64,000 nucleotides of DNA from Batkoa obscura (GCA_030770535.1 JASVEC010000001.1:248001-312000), one strand, 5' to 3'. Counted from the first letter of the stretch, positions 34,501 through 42,830 are shown. Translations and numbers: made by a program. Notes: generated by a model not told the origin, from the sequence alone.

Positions 34501-37433
34501 ATCCTGTTTGGGCTGATCTTAATGGTGGTTTCCAACAATTAAGCAACTTTAAACAAGTAATTACTACTTTACGTCAACAAATTATGGAAACTGCTTCCAC
34601 TCGTCAAGCCATTTCTACTGATAACGCAATTGATTTCAATATTGTTAATGGTCCTAATGCATCTAAATCTTATCAAACTCGTACCTCTGTACCTCGTGCT
34701 AATATTAAGGTCAATTTCCCTGAACTTAAACCCTATGACCAAATCAAACAAATACAAAATTTACAAGGTATGTTAGATCTTGAAAAAGTAGTTGTTGTTA
34801 CTGGATTTTCTGAAGTTGGACCATGGGGTAATTCACGTACTCGTTGGGAAATGGAAGCTTATGGAGAATTTTCTCTTGAAGGTTGTATTGAAATGGCTTG
34901 GATTATGGGCCTAATTAAACATCATAATGGACCATTAAAAACAGGTGGTCAATATACTGGTTGGGTGGATGCTAAAACTAATGTACCAGTACCAGATAAT
35001 GAAGTTAAAAAATTATATGAAGAAAAGATATTAGAGCATTCTGGTATTCGATTAATTGAACCTGAATTATTCCATGGTTATGATCCAAATTCTCGTCCAT
35101 TATTGCGTGAAGTTGTTATTGATCATGATTTAGAACCAATGGAAGTAAGTGCTGAAGAAGCTCAACACTTCAAACATAAACATGGCGATAAAGTAGAAAC
35201 TTATGAAATTAAAGAAACTGGTTCTTGGTTAGTTCGTTTCCGAAAAGGTTCTGCTATTTATGTACCAAAAGCATTACGTCATGATCGTTTAGTTGCTGGT
35301 CAAATACCAACTGGTTGGGATCCACTTCGATATGGTATACCAGAAGATATTGTAAATCAAGTAGATCGAATTACTTTATTTGTACTTGTTTCTACGGTTG
35401 AAGCTTTAGTTGCTTCTGGTATTACTGATCCTTATGAATTTTATAAATATGTTCACGTAACTGAAGTTGGTAATACTGCTGGTTCTGGTATGGGTGGTAT
35501 GGTTAGTTTACGTCGTATGTACAAAGAACGTTTTACAGATCAACCAGTTCAAATGGATATTTTACAAGAAACTTTTATTAATACTATGCCTGCTTGGGTC
35601 AACTTATTATTATTATCTTCTTCAGGACCAATTAAAACACCTGTTGGTGCTTGTGCTACTGCTGTTGAATCGGTTGAAATTGGTGTTGATACTATTATGA
35701 GTGGTAAAGCTAAAGTAGTTATTGTTGGTGGCTATGATGATTTCCATGAAGAAGGATCCACTGAATTCGCTAATATGAAAGCTACTTCTAACTCTATTGA
35801 AGAATTTGCCAAGGGACGTACACCAAGAGAAATGTCTCGACCAACTACTACTACTCGTTCGGGATTTATGGAATCTCAAGGTTCCGGTATTGAAATTTTG
35901 ATGAATGCCAAACTTGCTATTGAAATGGGTGTACCAATTTATGGTATTGTTGCGCTTACCAATACTGCCACTGATAAAGAAGGTCGTTCTGTTCCAGCAC
36001 CAGGCCAAGGTATATTAACTACCGCTCGTGAATGCCCAGGTCAATTTAGATCGCCTTTACTTGATATTAAATATCGCCAACGTCAAATTGAATATGCTCG
36101 TACTCAAATTAAAGCTTGGGTTGAAAAAGAATACTCCGAACTTAAATTTGAAGTAGAAAATCTTAAAGCTAATGGTCAACTTAATCCTGAAACTGAAAAA
36201 CAATTTATCAAAGAAAGAACGGAATACATTGCTAAAGAAAGTGCCCGCCAAGAAAAGCAATCTCTTAATCAATGGGGTAATGAATTTTATAAACAAGATC
36301 CAACTATTTCTCCATTACGTGGTGCGCTTGCTTCCTTTGGTTTAACCGTGGATGATATTGGTGTTGCTTCTTTCCATGGTACCTCCACTAAAGCTAATGA
36401 TAAAAACGAAAGTGAAGTTGTTGATAAACAATTGAAACATCTTGGTCGTAGTAAGGGCAATGCTTTACCTGGTATTTTCCAAAAATACCTTACTGGTCAT
36501 CCAAAGGGTGCAGCAGCAGCATGGATGTTTAATGGTGTTATGCAGGTGTTACAAACAGGTATCATTCCTGGTAATCGTAATGCGGATAATATTGATAATG
36601 TACTTAAATCTTATGAATATGTATTATTCCCATCTCGTTCTATTCATACCGATGGTGTTAAAGCCGGTTTACTTAAGTCTTTCGGTTTTGGTCAAGTTGG
36701 TGGTGAAGTGTTAGTTATCCATCCAGATTATTTGTTCACTGCTCTTAGCGAAATTGAATACGATAATTATAAAGTTAAGAATGCTAATCGTCAAGCTGCT
36801 TCTTATCGTTATTTCCATGATTCTATTACTGGTGCTGCTGGTTTAGTTCAAGTTAAAAATGAAGCTCCTTATTCTAATGAACTTGAATCTCAAGTTTATC
36901 TTAATCCAGTAGCTCGTGCTTCTTATGATAAATCAAAAAAGAGTTATCGTTTTACAGATGCCAAATCAAAAGTTCAAGTTCCAACCACGGATGCTGAATT
37001 AACTCAAAAGATACTTTCTTCCATTCAAACTACTGATGGTACCAATGAAAAAGGAGTCGGTGTTGATGTTGAATTAATATCATCCATTAATATTGATAAT
37101 GATACTTTTATTGAACGTAATTATACTGTCGAAGAAATCCATTACTGTCATTCAAGACCAGATCCAAATTCCAGTTTCGCTGGTAAATGGGCAGCAAAAG
37201 AAGCTGTTATTAAAGCCATTTCTTCTTTCTCTCTTAATTCAGAGCCGGTTTGGACTCAAGGTGCAGGTGCGCCATTAAAAGATATTGAAATTGTCATTGC
37301 TGAATCCAATGCTCCTAAAGTAATTCTTCATAATGAAGCTGCTCAAGCAGCTGCTAAGGTGAATGTGACTGAAGTTAAGGTTTCCATCTCTCACTCGGGT
37401 CAATATGCTGTGGCTATGGCAGTAGCTAAATAA
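25590..37433 (+). CDS. Single-chain type I fatty acid synthase (beta-alpha fusion)
   Basis: One uninterrupted 3,947-codon frame makes the whole cytosolic fatty acid synthase. Order: acetyltransferase (GHSQG, S280); FMN enoyl reductase (from about 600, GGRAGGHHS with H749/H750); dehydratase with the hot-dog motif SQDLNPIHVNP (about 1580-1590); malonyl/palmitoyl transferase (GHSLGE, S1834); acyl carrier region (VGGKSTLQNEILGDL, phosphopantetheine serine S2253); ketoreductase (VLVTGCGRKSIGSEI, from about 2728); ketosynthase (C3355 in VGACATA, H3596 in FHGTS, H3637 in TGHPKG); and a C-terminal phosphopantetheinyl transferase (GVGVDVELIS, WAAKEAVIKA). All catalytic residues I checked are present. 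Ascomycetes split this into Fas2 and Fas1; here beta and alpha halves are fused head to tail with an Ala/Pro linker near 2180-2210, as in basidiomycete and mucoralean one-chain forms. GGT, GCT and CGT codons dominate, suggesting strong expression. Confidence 0.97.
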   Translation: MALRSRQHSFSAGLQASRPLNIKNNSVEVSILFSNEIWNSAEQLREEFSLQPLPETILPEELSPIELIALFLSFAVDRAETDDIQSFYPVVRVVFFHLRDVFLKKNDVHSATKQLPLANRNVIIQAYFYALSVLRKEGILFGDDCPAPSSALFTASRKKDAALFAVFGGQGSSEEYFDELVELFSLYEGIVRPFITKMSSILRSHALSTEATAFHSKGLNVIRWLENPESRPDVPYLVSAPVSLPMIGLIQLTHYLVAMKVLDMSPDQLRNHFHGATGHSQGIISAVVIASSSNEESFYENAEKALGLLFWIGTRSQQIYPQVTLNPTILKDSISNGEGNPSVMLAIYNLRLAEIQKYVEATNQHLPKDRQIYINLINGPRSIICVGHPQSLHGLNLTLRKIKAPSGLDQSRVPHSQRKQKFSSRFLPITVPFHSEYLVKASERIAQDIANLNLEFRSKDLAIPISSTLDGKDLRNSENLTEDLVNLICVHPINWEKATDVSSLTHVIDFGPGGTSGIGGLTYRNKEGTGVQVILAGTLQGGNQHLSYKADLFDNDPTAVKYSQNWSEAFRPKLAKISSTGKILVDTRFSRLIGKAPLMVAGMTPCTVPSKFVSAVINAGYHVELAGGGHFSEEMFRDKIKDIMNKIQPGESITVNILFLNAFQWGFQFPLVQKMKQEGYPIEGICCAAGTPSPDVANDIVSQIKNAGLKHISFKPGSVSAIRQVIQIAVNNPDMPIIMQWTGGRAGGHHSFEDFHQPILETYASIRQQSNIILIAGSGFGSHEDTLPYITGEWSGIYDYPSMPFDGVLFGSRVMVAAESEAADEVKALIVNAPGVEDKDWENTYTRETGGILTVKSELGEPIHKVANRGIRFWKEMDDTVFTLPKNKRQAVLDNKKDYIIKRLNADFQKVWFGKKADGKPADLQDMTYAEVVNRLVELTYINHQQRWIDISLRRFVGDFMVRLEERFISTKKASLLQDYNQIQQPHEFVKSFLEAYPESSKQLLTTEDIQYFLSQCLRRDQKPVPFIPVLDSNLEFWFKKDSLWQSEDLQAVPEQDVERAAILHGPIAAKHSTEYNVPVKDILDGIHNGHIQSLLNKYYNGDESSIPIIEYIGGTQNNYPEYVPKDVLAITDPVNPDVIVYETSASGALPSTEAWLELVSGPKEGWLRAILTSPLIVQGNMTVKNPLLKVFRPRRNQKVTIQFANNNNHSLKVYEGTGKNSRLAIKAEINGDKQIDVTFFEKKGTEEVALTFPYLYKPEQGYAPIHEVMEGRNDRIKKFYYNLWFGSDEYDSISNDPNFEFVAQGEKVSREDISKFCQAVGNQAELYVDRGQDILTAPVDFAIVVGWKSIIKAIFPKFIDGDLLKLVHLSNGFRLFENVRPLQSGDVVDTHAKITALVNNESGKLVQVKGTVKRDGVDVMEVNSQFLYRGKFTDFEHTFRNSDEIPMEIVLPTSKEIAVLKSKSWFIWERNDVHLTPGSTLTFRLNTHSKFKSTNVYSELKTIGSVFMQIPTKEVVKVASVNYISGESHGNPVTEYLKRLGQSIDQATLFENGGYSVMPKGDDFNSSVQTPSSNFSYAQVSQDLNPIHVNPYFADLADLPGTITHGMWSSASTRKFVETFAADNHPLRVTAYDVSFQGMVLPGDQLTTNLFHIGMQEGKKIIKVETINQHGDKVLAGTAEVEQPSTAYVFTGQGSQEVGMGMALYDSSPVARKIWDQADSHYLKNYGFSILDIVRNNPKEHTIHFGGSEGKAIRKNYISMTYDKVDEDGTVRTYPIFPQINERSISFTFISPNGLLSATQFTQPALTLMEKAAFEDMKAKGLIQRGCPFAGHSLGEYAALAAIGKVLHVDAVADLVFYRGMTMQSAVQRDSLGRSNFGMVAVNPSRVSKSLNETYLKYVVDAIAHQSAGLLQIVNYNVENWQYVVSGELTNLETLANVLNYMKSSNIDLANLMKTMTLDQVKEHLTSIISVALEKAKDKKEKSGGRLVLERGYATIPLPGIDVPFHSHFLLSGVVPFRTYILQKIDPSNIDVALLTGRYIPNLTAIPYRVDKEYFEYVYKITNSSRVNKVLKNWDDEANFNPAQLQQLGYILLVELLAFQFASPVRWIETQDQLFKEYGVERLIEIGPSPTLSGMADRTLKFKYAAYDDALNLQRASLCFSKHEREIYYAVEPEEEAAPTTTGNEATQIESKSAPAPAPAAVSAPRGPAVALDDVPVNAVDVLHVIIAQKLKKELSAISLSKAIKDLVGGKSTLQNEILGDLQKEFGNNVPEKPEETPLDELGAALTPGFSGNLGKHTSSLISKLAASKLPGGFTQSNARSYLGSTYGLGQGRTDATLLIGLTQEPAARLGSEQDAKAWLDSIAQTYAAHAKISLSSGGSGDSGAGSAGGVVIDSAEFNALTKKQNDLYKRQIQLLAQYLGEDQYITTKLLDAEKTRSDILQKELDLFQAEHGDEYISSIKPAFDSKKVRVYNSYWNWSRQDALNLYYDFVFGNITDVDRNITAQCLHLMNRSDPSLVDFMKYYIDNCPAEKGGNYKTTKEFGKLLIENVQASLEHPPVYKDVTFPMAPSTQISEKGDITYKEIHRPGVRKLAHYVKEMTRGSNLTEFSGRQQIQQNLGRMLKIVQHQPRVKKAYKEEIKYLYTDVMRSLALNQSGIKAEKTSKIRRSVKPNGIKKQDGSNKESLPFLLLKKKDHIHGWEYNTKLTSIYLEGLNEMCNSGLSLVNKKVLVTGCGRKSIGSEIVCSLLSGGAQVIVTTSRFNRAATNYYQGLYQRYGAKGSSLIVLPFNQGSKQDVENLVNYIYNTDEKAGLNWDLDCIIPFAAVPENGREITDIDGRSEFAHRVMLTNLLRLLGSVKTKKQSLGYHTRPAQVIVPLSPNHGIFGSDGLYSESKLSLENLMNRWKSESWGNYLTIVGCVIGWTRGTGLMEQNNIVCEGLEKFGVRTFSTQEMAFNILGLLHPNVVDLAQIDPVWADLNGGFQQLSNFKQVITTLRQQIMETASTRQAISTDNAIDFNIVNGPNASKSYQTRTSVPRANIKVNFPELKPYDQIKQIQNLQGMLDLEKVVVVTGFSEVGPWGNSRTRWEMEAYGEFSLEGCIEMAWIMGLIKHHNGPLKTGGQYTGWVDAKTNVPVPDNEVKKLYEEKILEHSGIRLIEPELFHGYDPNSRPLLREVVIDHDLEPMEVSAEEAQHFKHKHGDKVETYEIKETGSWLVRFRKGSAIYVPKALRHDRLVAGQIPTGWDPLRYGIPEDIVNQVDRITLFVLVSTVEALVASGITDPYEFYKYVHVTEVGNTAGSGMGGMVSLRRMYKERFTDQPVQMDILQETFINTMPAWVNLLLLSSSGPIKTPVGACATAVESVEIGVDTIMSGKAKVVIVGGYDDFHEEGSTEFANMKATSNSIEEFAKGRTPREMSRPTTTTRSGFMESQGSGIEILMNAKLAIEMGVPIYGIVALTNTATDKEGRSVPAPGQGILTTARECPGQFRSPLLDIKYRQRQIEYARTQIKAWVEKEYSELKFEVENLKANGQLNPETEKQFIKERTEYIAKESARQEKQSLNQWGNEFYKQDPTISPLRGALASFGLTVDDIGVASFHGTSTKANDKNESEVVDKQLKHLGRSKGNALPGIFQKYLTGHPKGAAAAWMFNGVMQVLQTGIIPGNRNADNIDNVLKSYEYVLFPSRSIHTDGVKAGLLKSFGFGQVGGEVLVIHPDYLFTALSEIEYDNYKVKNANRQAASYRYFHDSITGAAGLVQVKNEAPYSNELESQVYLNPVARASYDKSKKSYRFTDAKSKVQVPTTDAELTQKILSSIQTTDGTNEKGVGVDVELISSINIDNDTFIERNYTVEEIHYCHSRPDPNSSFAGKWAAKEAVIKAISSFSLNSEPVWTQGAGAPLKDIEIVIAESNAPKVILHNEAAQAAAKVNVTEVKVSISHSGQYAVAMAVAK

Positions 37434-38092
37434 GCAATTATTCTAAAGGAAAAAAAACTTTAATTGATTGTTTTTGTTTAGTTTTTATTTTTTTGTTAGT
37501 TGCTAACATGGATGCTGGATTGTTATAATTTAACTCCATTTTTTTCCCTAAAATAATTTTTCCATCCTTTATTTCTTTTGAATATTAAAATTGAGTACAC
37601 ACTTTTTAAATTATTAGTCTTATAATAATTCAATAATCTGCTATTGAAGATATCGAAAGGATTTTACAGTTGATGAATTAACTATTTTTAATATTATAGT
37701 AATTGGCTCTTTAATGTTATCAATATCCAATGATTAATTATTGGTTAGTTTTATTATTATTTTGTTTATTTTTATATCTTTATAAATTTATGATAGATTT
37801 ATTAAACATCTATCTAATCTCTATATTGACTTGAAATTTAGTTAAAACAATAAAACTTCATCTTTTTATATTAGATTCTATTGTTAAACGTTGATTATTT
37901 ACTTCTTTATAATCATGTATATTTACTATATTAAACTATTGATTTCTTATCAAATAATGTTTTTAAAAATTATCTATTTTAAAAAACTTTGATTAATTAA
38001 ATTTAATTAGGAACATTCAATTAAAAAGTGAAATCCTTAATTCTTTATTTTTTCTCTTTTTTATTTTATTTCGTTTAAAATAAAGTTATAAA
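37434..38092. other. Intergenic between FAS and the 214-aa gene
   Basis: AT-rich 3' flank of the FAS gene with no reading frame or repeat recognised. Confidence 0.6.
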
Positions 38093-38737
38093 ATGGATTC
38101 ATTAATAGTTGAAGATATGCGAGAAATTGGCACCTTACAAATCAATGAATTTCAACAGAAGGAAGAGAGATTAATAGAATTTAAAATATATAAATCCCAT
38201 TTTAAATATTGTTTAATAATGGATTATACTCATTATTTACCCTTACAAAATATTATTAAAAAAGAAAAAGAAAGTTTATTAAATGAATTGATTATAAAAA
38301 TATATTCGGAAACCTTTACAAAAGCTGTAGCAGTTGAACAAAATTTAAAGCAGAATCTGATTTTGTTTAGCTTTAAAACAGTAGATGATTTATATGATCA
38401 ATACATCCCAGTCTTATCCCATTTTCAACAAATAAAGTGTACTATTGCTTATCAATTAAGTGAATATGTTTATTTTATAAAAAATTTCAATTTACCAGGT
38501 ACAATTAATGGATTTGATTTAGAAGATATATTTATTAAACATTATTCAGAATATGGTCATGTTTCTTTTTGTAGGCATCATTTATTTAACCAGTCTACTT
38601 TATATTCCAATTTTGTTACTGTTGTATTGATTGCTAATAATAAATTAAATGAAGATAAATTAAAATTGGAACCCTTTTATATTGATGATGTACTTATTAA
38701 AGTAGAGTTTATGGAATTGGATTTAGTAATTAATTGA
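38093..38737 (+). CDS. Uncharacterised 214-aa protein
   Basis: I do not recognise a family. It has no signal peptide or membrane span and is rich in Leu, Ile, Lys and aromatic residues. The part from about residue 135 (NLPGTINGFDLEDIF, YSEYGHVSFCRHH, then SNFVTVVLIANNK) has the strand-helix-strand rhythm of an RNA-recognition-type fold, but the RNP1/RNP2 aromatic signatures are not clear, so this is only a suggestion. The frame is long for such AT-rich DNA and has a plausible Met start 40 bp after a T-rich leader, so I regard it as a real gene. It lies on the FAS strand, 660 bp downstream. Confidence 0.6.
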   Translation: MDSLIVEDMREIGTLQINEFQQKEERLIEFKIYKSHFKYCLIMDYTHYLPLQNIIKKEKESLLNELIIKIYSETFTKAVAVEQNLKQNLILFSFKTVDDLYDQYIPVLSHFQQIKCTIAYQLSEYVYFIKNFNLPGTINGFDLEDIFIKHYSEYGHVSFCRHHLFNQSTLYSNFVTVVLIANNKLNEDKLKLEPFYIDDVLIKVEFMELDLVIN

Positions 38738-39100
38738 AACAAAGTTAGAATAAAATATAAATTATTACAGTATTTCATGCTTTAAATTACTATTAATATG
38801 TCAATATTTATGTAATCTCAACAGTTTTTTAATGTGAAGGATTTTAAATAGGGTTATTAAATCAAAATTTGAATCAATTTTTATTATAATGTTTCTAATA
38901 AATATAAATTAGAATTTAAACTAACCTTTAATTATATTTAATTTATTTTCAACTATCATATCATTTTATATAATGGCATTTTATTATACTAATACTTCTG
39001 TCTTTATATATTTATCTATACAACTTGATTTTGATTATTATTACATTTCAACATTATTTGGAACAATTTTCGGGACAACCAATCGGTAAAAATACTTTAT
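38738..39100. other. Intergenic before kelch-like copy 4
   Basis: No gene seen. The string ATTTTCGGGACAA near 39068 also occurs inverted near 61490, which may mark an old mobile-element end. Confidence 0.4.
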
Positions 39101-39101
39101 A

Positions 39102-39114
39102 GATTCTGATTGGA
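39102..39114 (+). promoter_or_regulatory. Conserved CCAAT-type box before kelch-like copy 4
   Basis: GATTCTGATTGGA, with an inverted CCAAT core, lies 55-70 bp before the start codon. The same 12-13 bases precede copies 5 and 6 and, with a change or two, copy 2. Confidence 0.55.
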
Positions 39115-39156
39115 GCTTCCATTTTTCGAAATAAAGTTGGAATTTTAAGGACAAAA

Positions 39157-40596
39157 TTGTCATTTTTAGTTATGTTTTTATCTTTATTTTTAGCTAATAT
39201 TTTATTCTCTAAAATTAATGCAACAATACCAAGAGTAACTGGCGGTAAATGTATTATAGTAGAAGATGAATTGTACTATTTAGGCGGAATAGTTTTTATA
39301 CCAAATATAGGCATATCTCAATATAATAAACAGCTATTTAAATTGAATTTGAAAAAAGGAGTAAAGTTAATTGGTAATACCGTGGAGTGGGAGATACACA
39401 ATGTGACAAACTCACCAACTCTTTCACATTTTACAAGCCCTTTAAATAAGATGTTTTATATTGGAAATAAAACATTGGTCCATTTTGATCAATACAAATC
39501 TGATCCAACATTAGCTTACACTCGTTTTGATATTGAAAAGAAGGAATGGTATGGTGAATATGTTATCAATGAGCTTTATCATGAAAATAGTATAATTGTT
39601 TCTGAAAAAGATTCCATTCAATATACTGGCCTTTTTAATACTTTACAGGATGAACACAATTTAAACAAATTTTATATTGCAAATGTAATTGATGTACCAA
39701 CCCTACCAACAAAATTAATATCATTTGATATTCAAAAAAAAGAAATGAAAACAATATATGAATCAAGTGGAGACTCTGAAATATCTTTACAGTTTATATA
39801 TAATAATAAATTATATTTTTATAAACAATTAAGAGGAATTGAACAACCAATGATAAAAACTAGATGCTTATATCAATTGGATCTAGAATCATATAGAATA
39901 GAACAGTATAATGTTGCCTATAGGAAAGACATAGGGCCACCAGAAATAATATTCAATAATTCAGCTTATTTCATTTTTGATTATGGCAAAAACGTCCAAG
40001 TTGAAATCACTGAGTTTCAAATTCAACCATTAAATTATAGACCAGTGAAAAAAACAGTTATATTCGAATCTCGTGGGTGTATTACTAATTATAAAAATTA
40101 CCTCATAAGCTCCTTTGGCTATTACCTAATTACTACTGAACAGTTTAGTAATTCTACAAACAATTATGTTACCTTTGATTCTGGTGAAAGTTCCAATAAA
40201 GTTCAAATCTACAATTTAACTAATTGGGAACAAGTCGATAGTATAGCTCCAATGAATGAAAATAAAGATAGTCATGCAGATCCGACAATTAGTAATAACG
40301 GCAATTCATTGATTGAAGGCACTGTAGGAGGAATACTAGTCATAATTTTAATAGTTTCAATTGTATTATTTTTAGTATATAGACATCAATCTAGGAAAAA
40401 AAGAGCACCAAGTTTTATTATCAATCCAATTCATATCAAACCGATCAATCCATTAGATACTAAAAATGAATATTATAATACTGAAATGTTCAGTCATTCG
40501 CAAGAGATTGATGATGCTATTACAATACTACCTATAGACATGCATATTGAAGCTTTAAAAGCCACCAATATAAATAAAGAAAAAGCGAGTTACTAA
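39157..40596 (+). CDS. Kelch-like type I membrane protein, copy 4 (intact)
   Basis: The 479-aa protein has a signal peptide (residues 1-22; a second Met at residue 6 aligns with the start of copy 6). An ectodomain of about 360 residues follows, with recurring beta-propeller-like strands: DELYYLGG, YIGNKTLVHFD, YNNKLYFYK, CITNYKNYLISSFGYY and VQIYNLTNWEQV. One membrane span (about 388-408) precedes a basic stop-transfer (SRKKR) and a 65-residue cytoplasmic tail with NEYYNTEMFSHSQEIDDAIT. Several N-glycosylation sites suggest a cell-surface position. The fold resembles kelch/galactose-oxidase propellers but no catalytic signature is seen, so a binding or sensing role is more likely than an enzyme; that is inference. 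It is one of two intact members of a seven-copy local family. Confidence 0.8.
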   Translation: MSFLVMFLSLFLANILFSKINATIPRVTGGKCIIVEDELYYLGGIVFIPNIGISQYNKQLFKLNLKKGVKLIGNTVEWEIHNVTNSPTLSHFTSPLNKMFYIGNKTLVHFDQYKSDPTLAYTRFDIEKKEWYGEYVINELYHENSIIVSEKDSIQYTGLFNTLQDEHNLNKFYIANVIDVPTLPTKLISFDIQKKEMKTIYESSGDSEISLQFIYNNKLYFYKQLRGIEQPMIKTRCLYQLDLESYRIEQYNVAYRKDIGPPEIIFNNSAYFIFDYGKNVQVEITEFQIQPLNYRPVKKTVIFESRGCITNYKNYLISSFGYYLITTEQFSNSTNNYVTFDSGESSNKVQIYNLTNWEQVDSIAPMNENKDSHADPTISNNGNSLIEGTVGGILVIILIVSIVLFLVYRHQSRKKRAPSFIINPIHIKPINPLDTKNEYYNTEMFSHSQEIDDAITILPIDMHIEALKATNINKEKASY

Positions 40597-42817
40597 TATC
40601 AAACAGTTACTATTTAGTGACTGTTTTTATTTAATTTCTATTTTAACTATCTTGAACTATTCTAACAATTCTTGAAATTAACCTTCAATTTATGATTTAT
40701 TATGAATTATAAACCAAAGTCTAGTTAATAGCTAATATTTAATTTATAGTAAAAGCAATTTAACCTTATGAAAATTAATTTAAGGCTGTTATTCTGTCAA
40801 TGTGTTAAGGTCTATTTTAAAATAACCCTTTTTTATAACTATCGGCTTAAATTAGGGTATCAAACAGTTCAATGAATAAATCAACAACTAAAAAGGATGA
40901 TGTATTTGTGAATTATGTTTTTATGAATTAATACCGTCATTATAATATTAACTATGTTAACTAGAATCTAAACCGTGGTTCTACTATTAACAAAAAATAT
41001 TGGTTGAACTCCATAATTCACTTTCTATTCTAAAATAAAAAAATATGTCTATAATATTAATATGACATTTGACGTATGGATTAATTTATTTTTAATTATT
41101 TGAAATAATTCCTCATCTTTTTAACCAAGATCATTTCTTTAAATGTTTGATTATAGCGATTTCACAGTGCGAATAGTTTACTAGTGTTTTTAGCTTCATT
41201 CGAATATAAAAAGATACATGAATCAATATTTCTTTCTTAGCTGGAATAATAAGATTTATAACAACATACTGTACTATTTATATTGAAGCCTATTTATCAT
41301 CTTATTTTCATGATGTACGTATGTTTTTATATAAGCTATAGCTTTACTAAGTATAAGTATAGAATTTGAACCCACACCGAAATAGACACAGATTAGTCTA
41401 GCCATAACCTATTAACCGATTCCTTCATTTTGGCTCTAATACGATACTTACTTGTTTAATTCAGTAATAGCAATTAGATCCAAAATGATTTATTATATCT
41501 AGTGAGTATACTTTCAATACTATAATGTAAATTACTCTTTGTTTCCTTATGTAAATAGATTATTTCATGTAACTTATAATATCAATTGTATTTAATTGAT
41601 TTCGATTTTAATCCAGTATTTCTATATTTGCATTCCTTGGACTAGGAGTCAAGATTTCTACTCTACTTCATAAAATAGAATAATTCCACCATACAAACAC
41701 AAGCAAAAGTGTCAAGCTATCACATATGCAATTATTAATAATATATTGTTGGCTTAGGTTCACTAAATTGTTGATAACTTATTGACAAAGTTAACAATCG
41801 AAGCCACTTCCCTAACAATCAATCATTATTTACCCCAAATCTTTAACAAGTAAAGTTGCATATTTAGTTGAGCAATGCTTATATAAACCTGAAGTAGCAT
41901 TAAATTCATTTATTTCTAGCTGTTACAGCTCTATTGCAATTTGATTTATGGTAATATTTAGAGCTAGTTATTTGTTTATTTGTTTTTTAAACCCTAATAA
42001 TTTGTTTTTGGCTGACCTTAGTTAATTTACTTAAATGAACGGTTAATTAAGTTGCAATAGAATTACAACAGCTGTATCTGGTATTTTCCTTGTAAAATAA
42101 ACGCATCGTTGAAATAATTTTATAAGCTATAGAAAGATTTTTTTTAGGATATCAAACTATTTCTTTTCATTGTGTAGGGGTTTTAAAACTTAACGCTCTT
42201 TTAATAGTTTTAAAACGGATAAATTTTCCACCGTTTCAATAGCCCTACTTAAAATCTCCCCTTATTTACCCTTTTATACCATCACCCTTTATCATCCAGG
42301 TTTCTCTTTTAAAAATTTTTAACTTCAAACAATACAATACTTGACAGACTCCGGCTCTTTCAAGATCTTCAAAAAAAAAAGATCTAGAGGTCTTATGAAG
42401 GCAATCTTACTTTTATTCTAGCTGATTAAGGCATATGTAAATCAGAACATAGCGGGTAATTACTAGATATAATCTGTATCATTACATTAAGTGATATCTA
42501 CTACATTAAGTAACTGGAGCTATCCTATAATACCTAACAGGATCTTAAAAGAACATGTTTATTAGATTTTAATTAGGACTTGATTTTGCTGATATATTCC
42601 TGTTTACACTAATTGAATTTAATCAATTTTTTAACTAACTTCGATTCATTATTTTTACAGCTATTTATTCAGTTAAGAATAGTAGATATTTAAGCATTAA
42701 GCTTTAAATCGCCATAATAATTCGCAAGTTAATTATAAAAATTATCACTAATTAGTGCATGCTTAAAATTAAACAGCTGTAATAATTATTAATGTTCTTT
42801 ACTGTTAAAATTATATA
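40597..42817. other. Intergenic 2.2 kb with one MITE-like element
   Basis: No gene is supported. It holds a family 3 element (41918-42073) and a degenerate tRNA-like stretch near 41360-41440 (minus strand), discussed separately. A G/T-rich then A/T palindromic stretch near 42175-42250 has short complementary ends (GTAGGG) but no second copy. Confidence 0.55.
41918..42073 (+). mobile_element. MITE-like element family 3, copy 2 (156 bp)
   Basis: Inverted ends of about 22 bp: left AGCTGTTACAGCTCTATTGC, right inverted as AGCTGTTGTAATTCTATTGC. It is about the same length as the copy at 4734-4891 and matches it at both ends and partly inside. Non-coding. Confidence 0.6.
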
Positions 42818-42830
42818 GATTCTGACTGGA
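42818..42830 (+). promoter_or_regulatory. Conserved CCAAT-type box before kelch-like copy 5
   Basis: GATTCTGACTGGA lies 79 bp before the start codon of the decayed copy 5. It differs from the box before copies 4 and 6 by one base, which breaks the CCAAT core. Confidence 0.45.

Noticed and set aside
35622-36296. Antisense open frames within the ketosynthase part of FAS
   Set aside because: They follow from the biased codon use of FAS on the opposite strand and have no motifs. The same applies to the other antisense and shifted frames between 25600 and 37300.
42175-42250. Possible additional inverted-repeat element
   Set aside because: Only about six complementary end bases and no second copy in the window.
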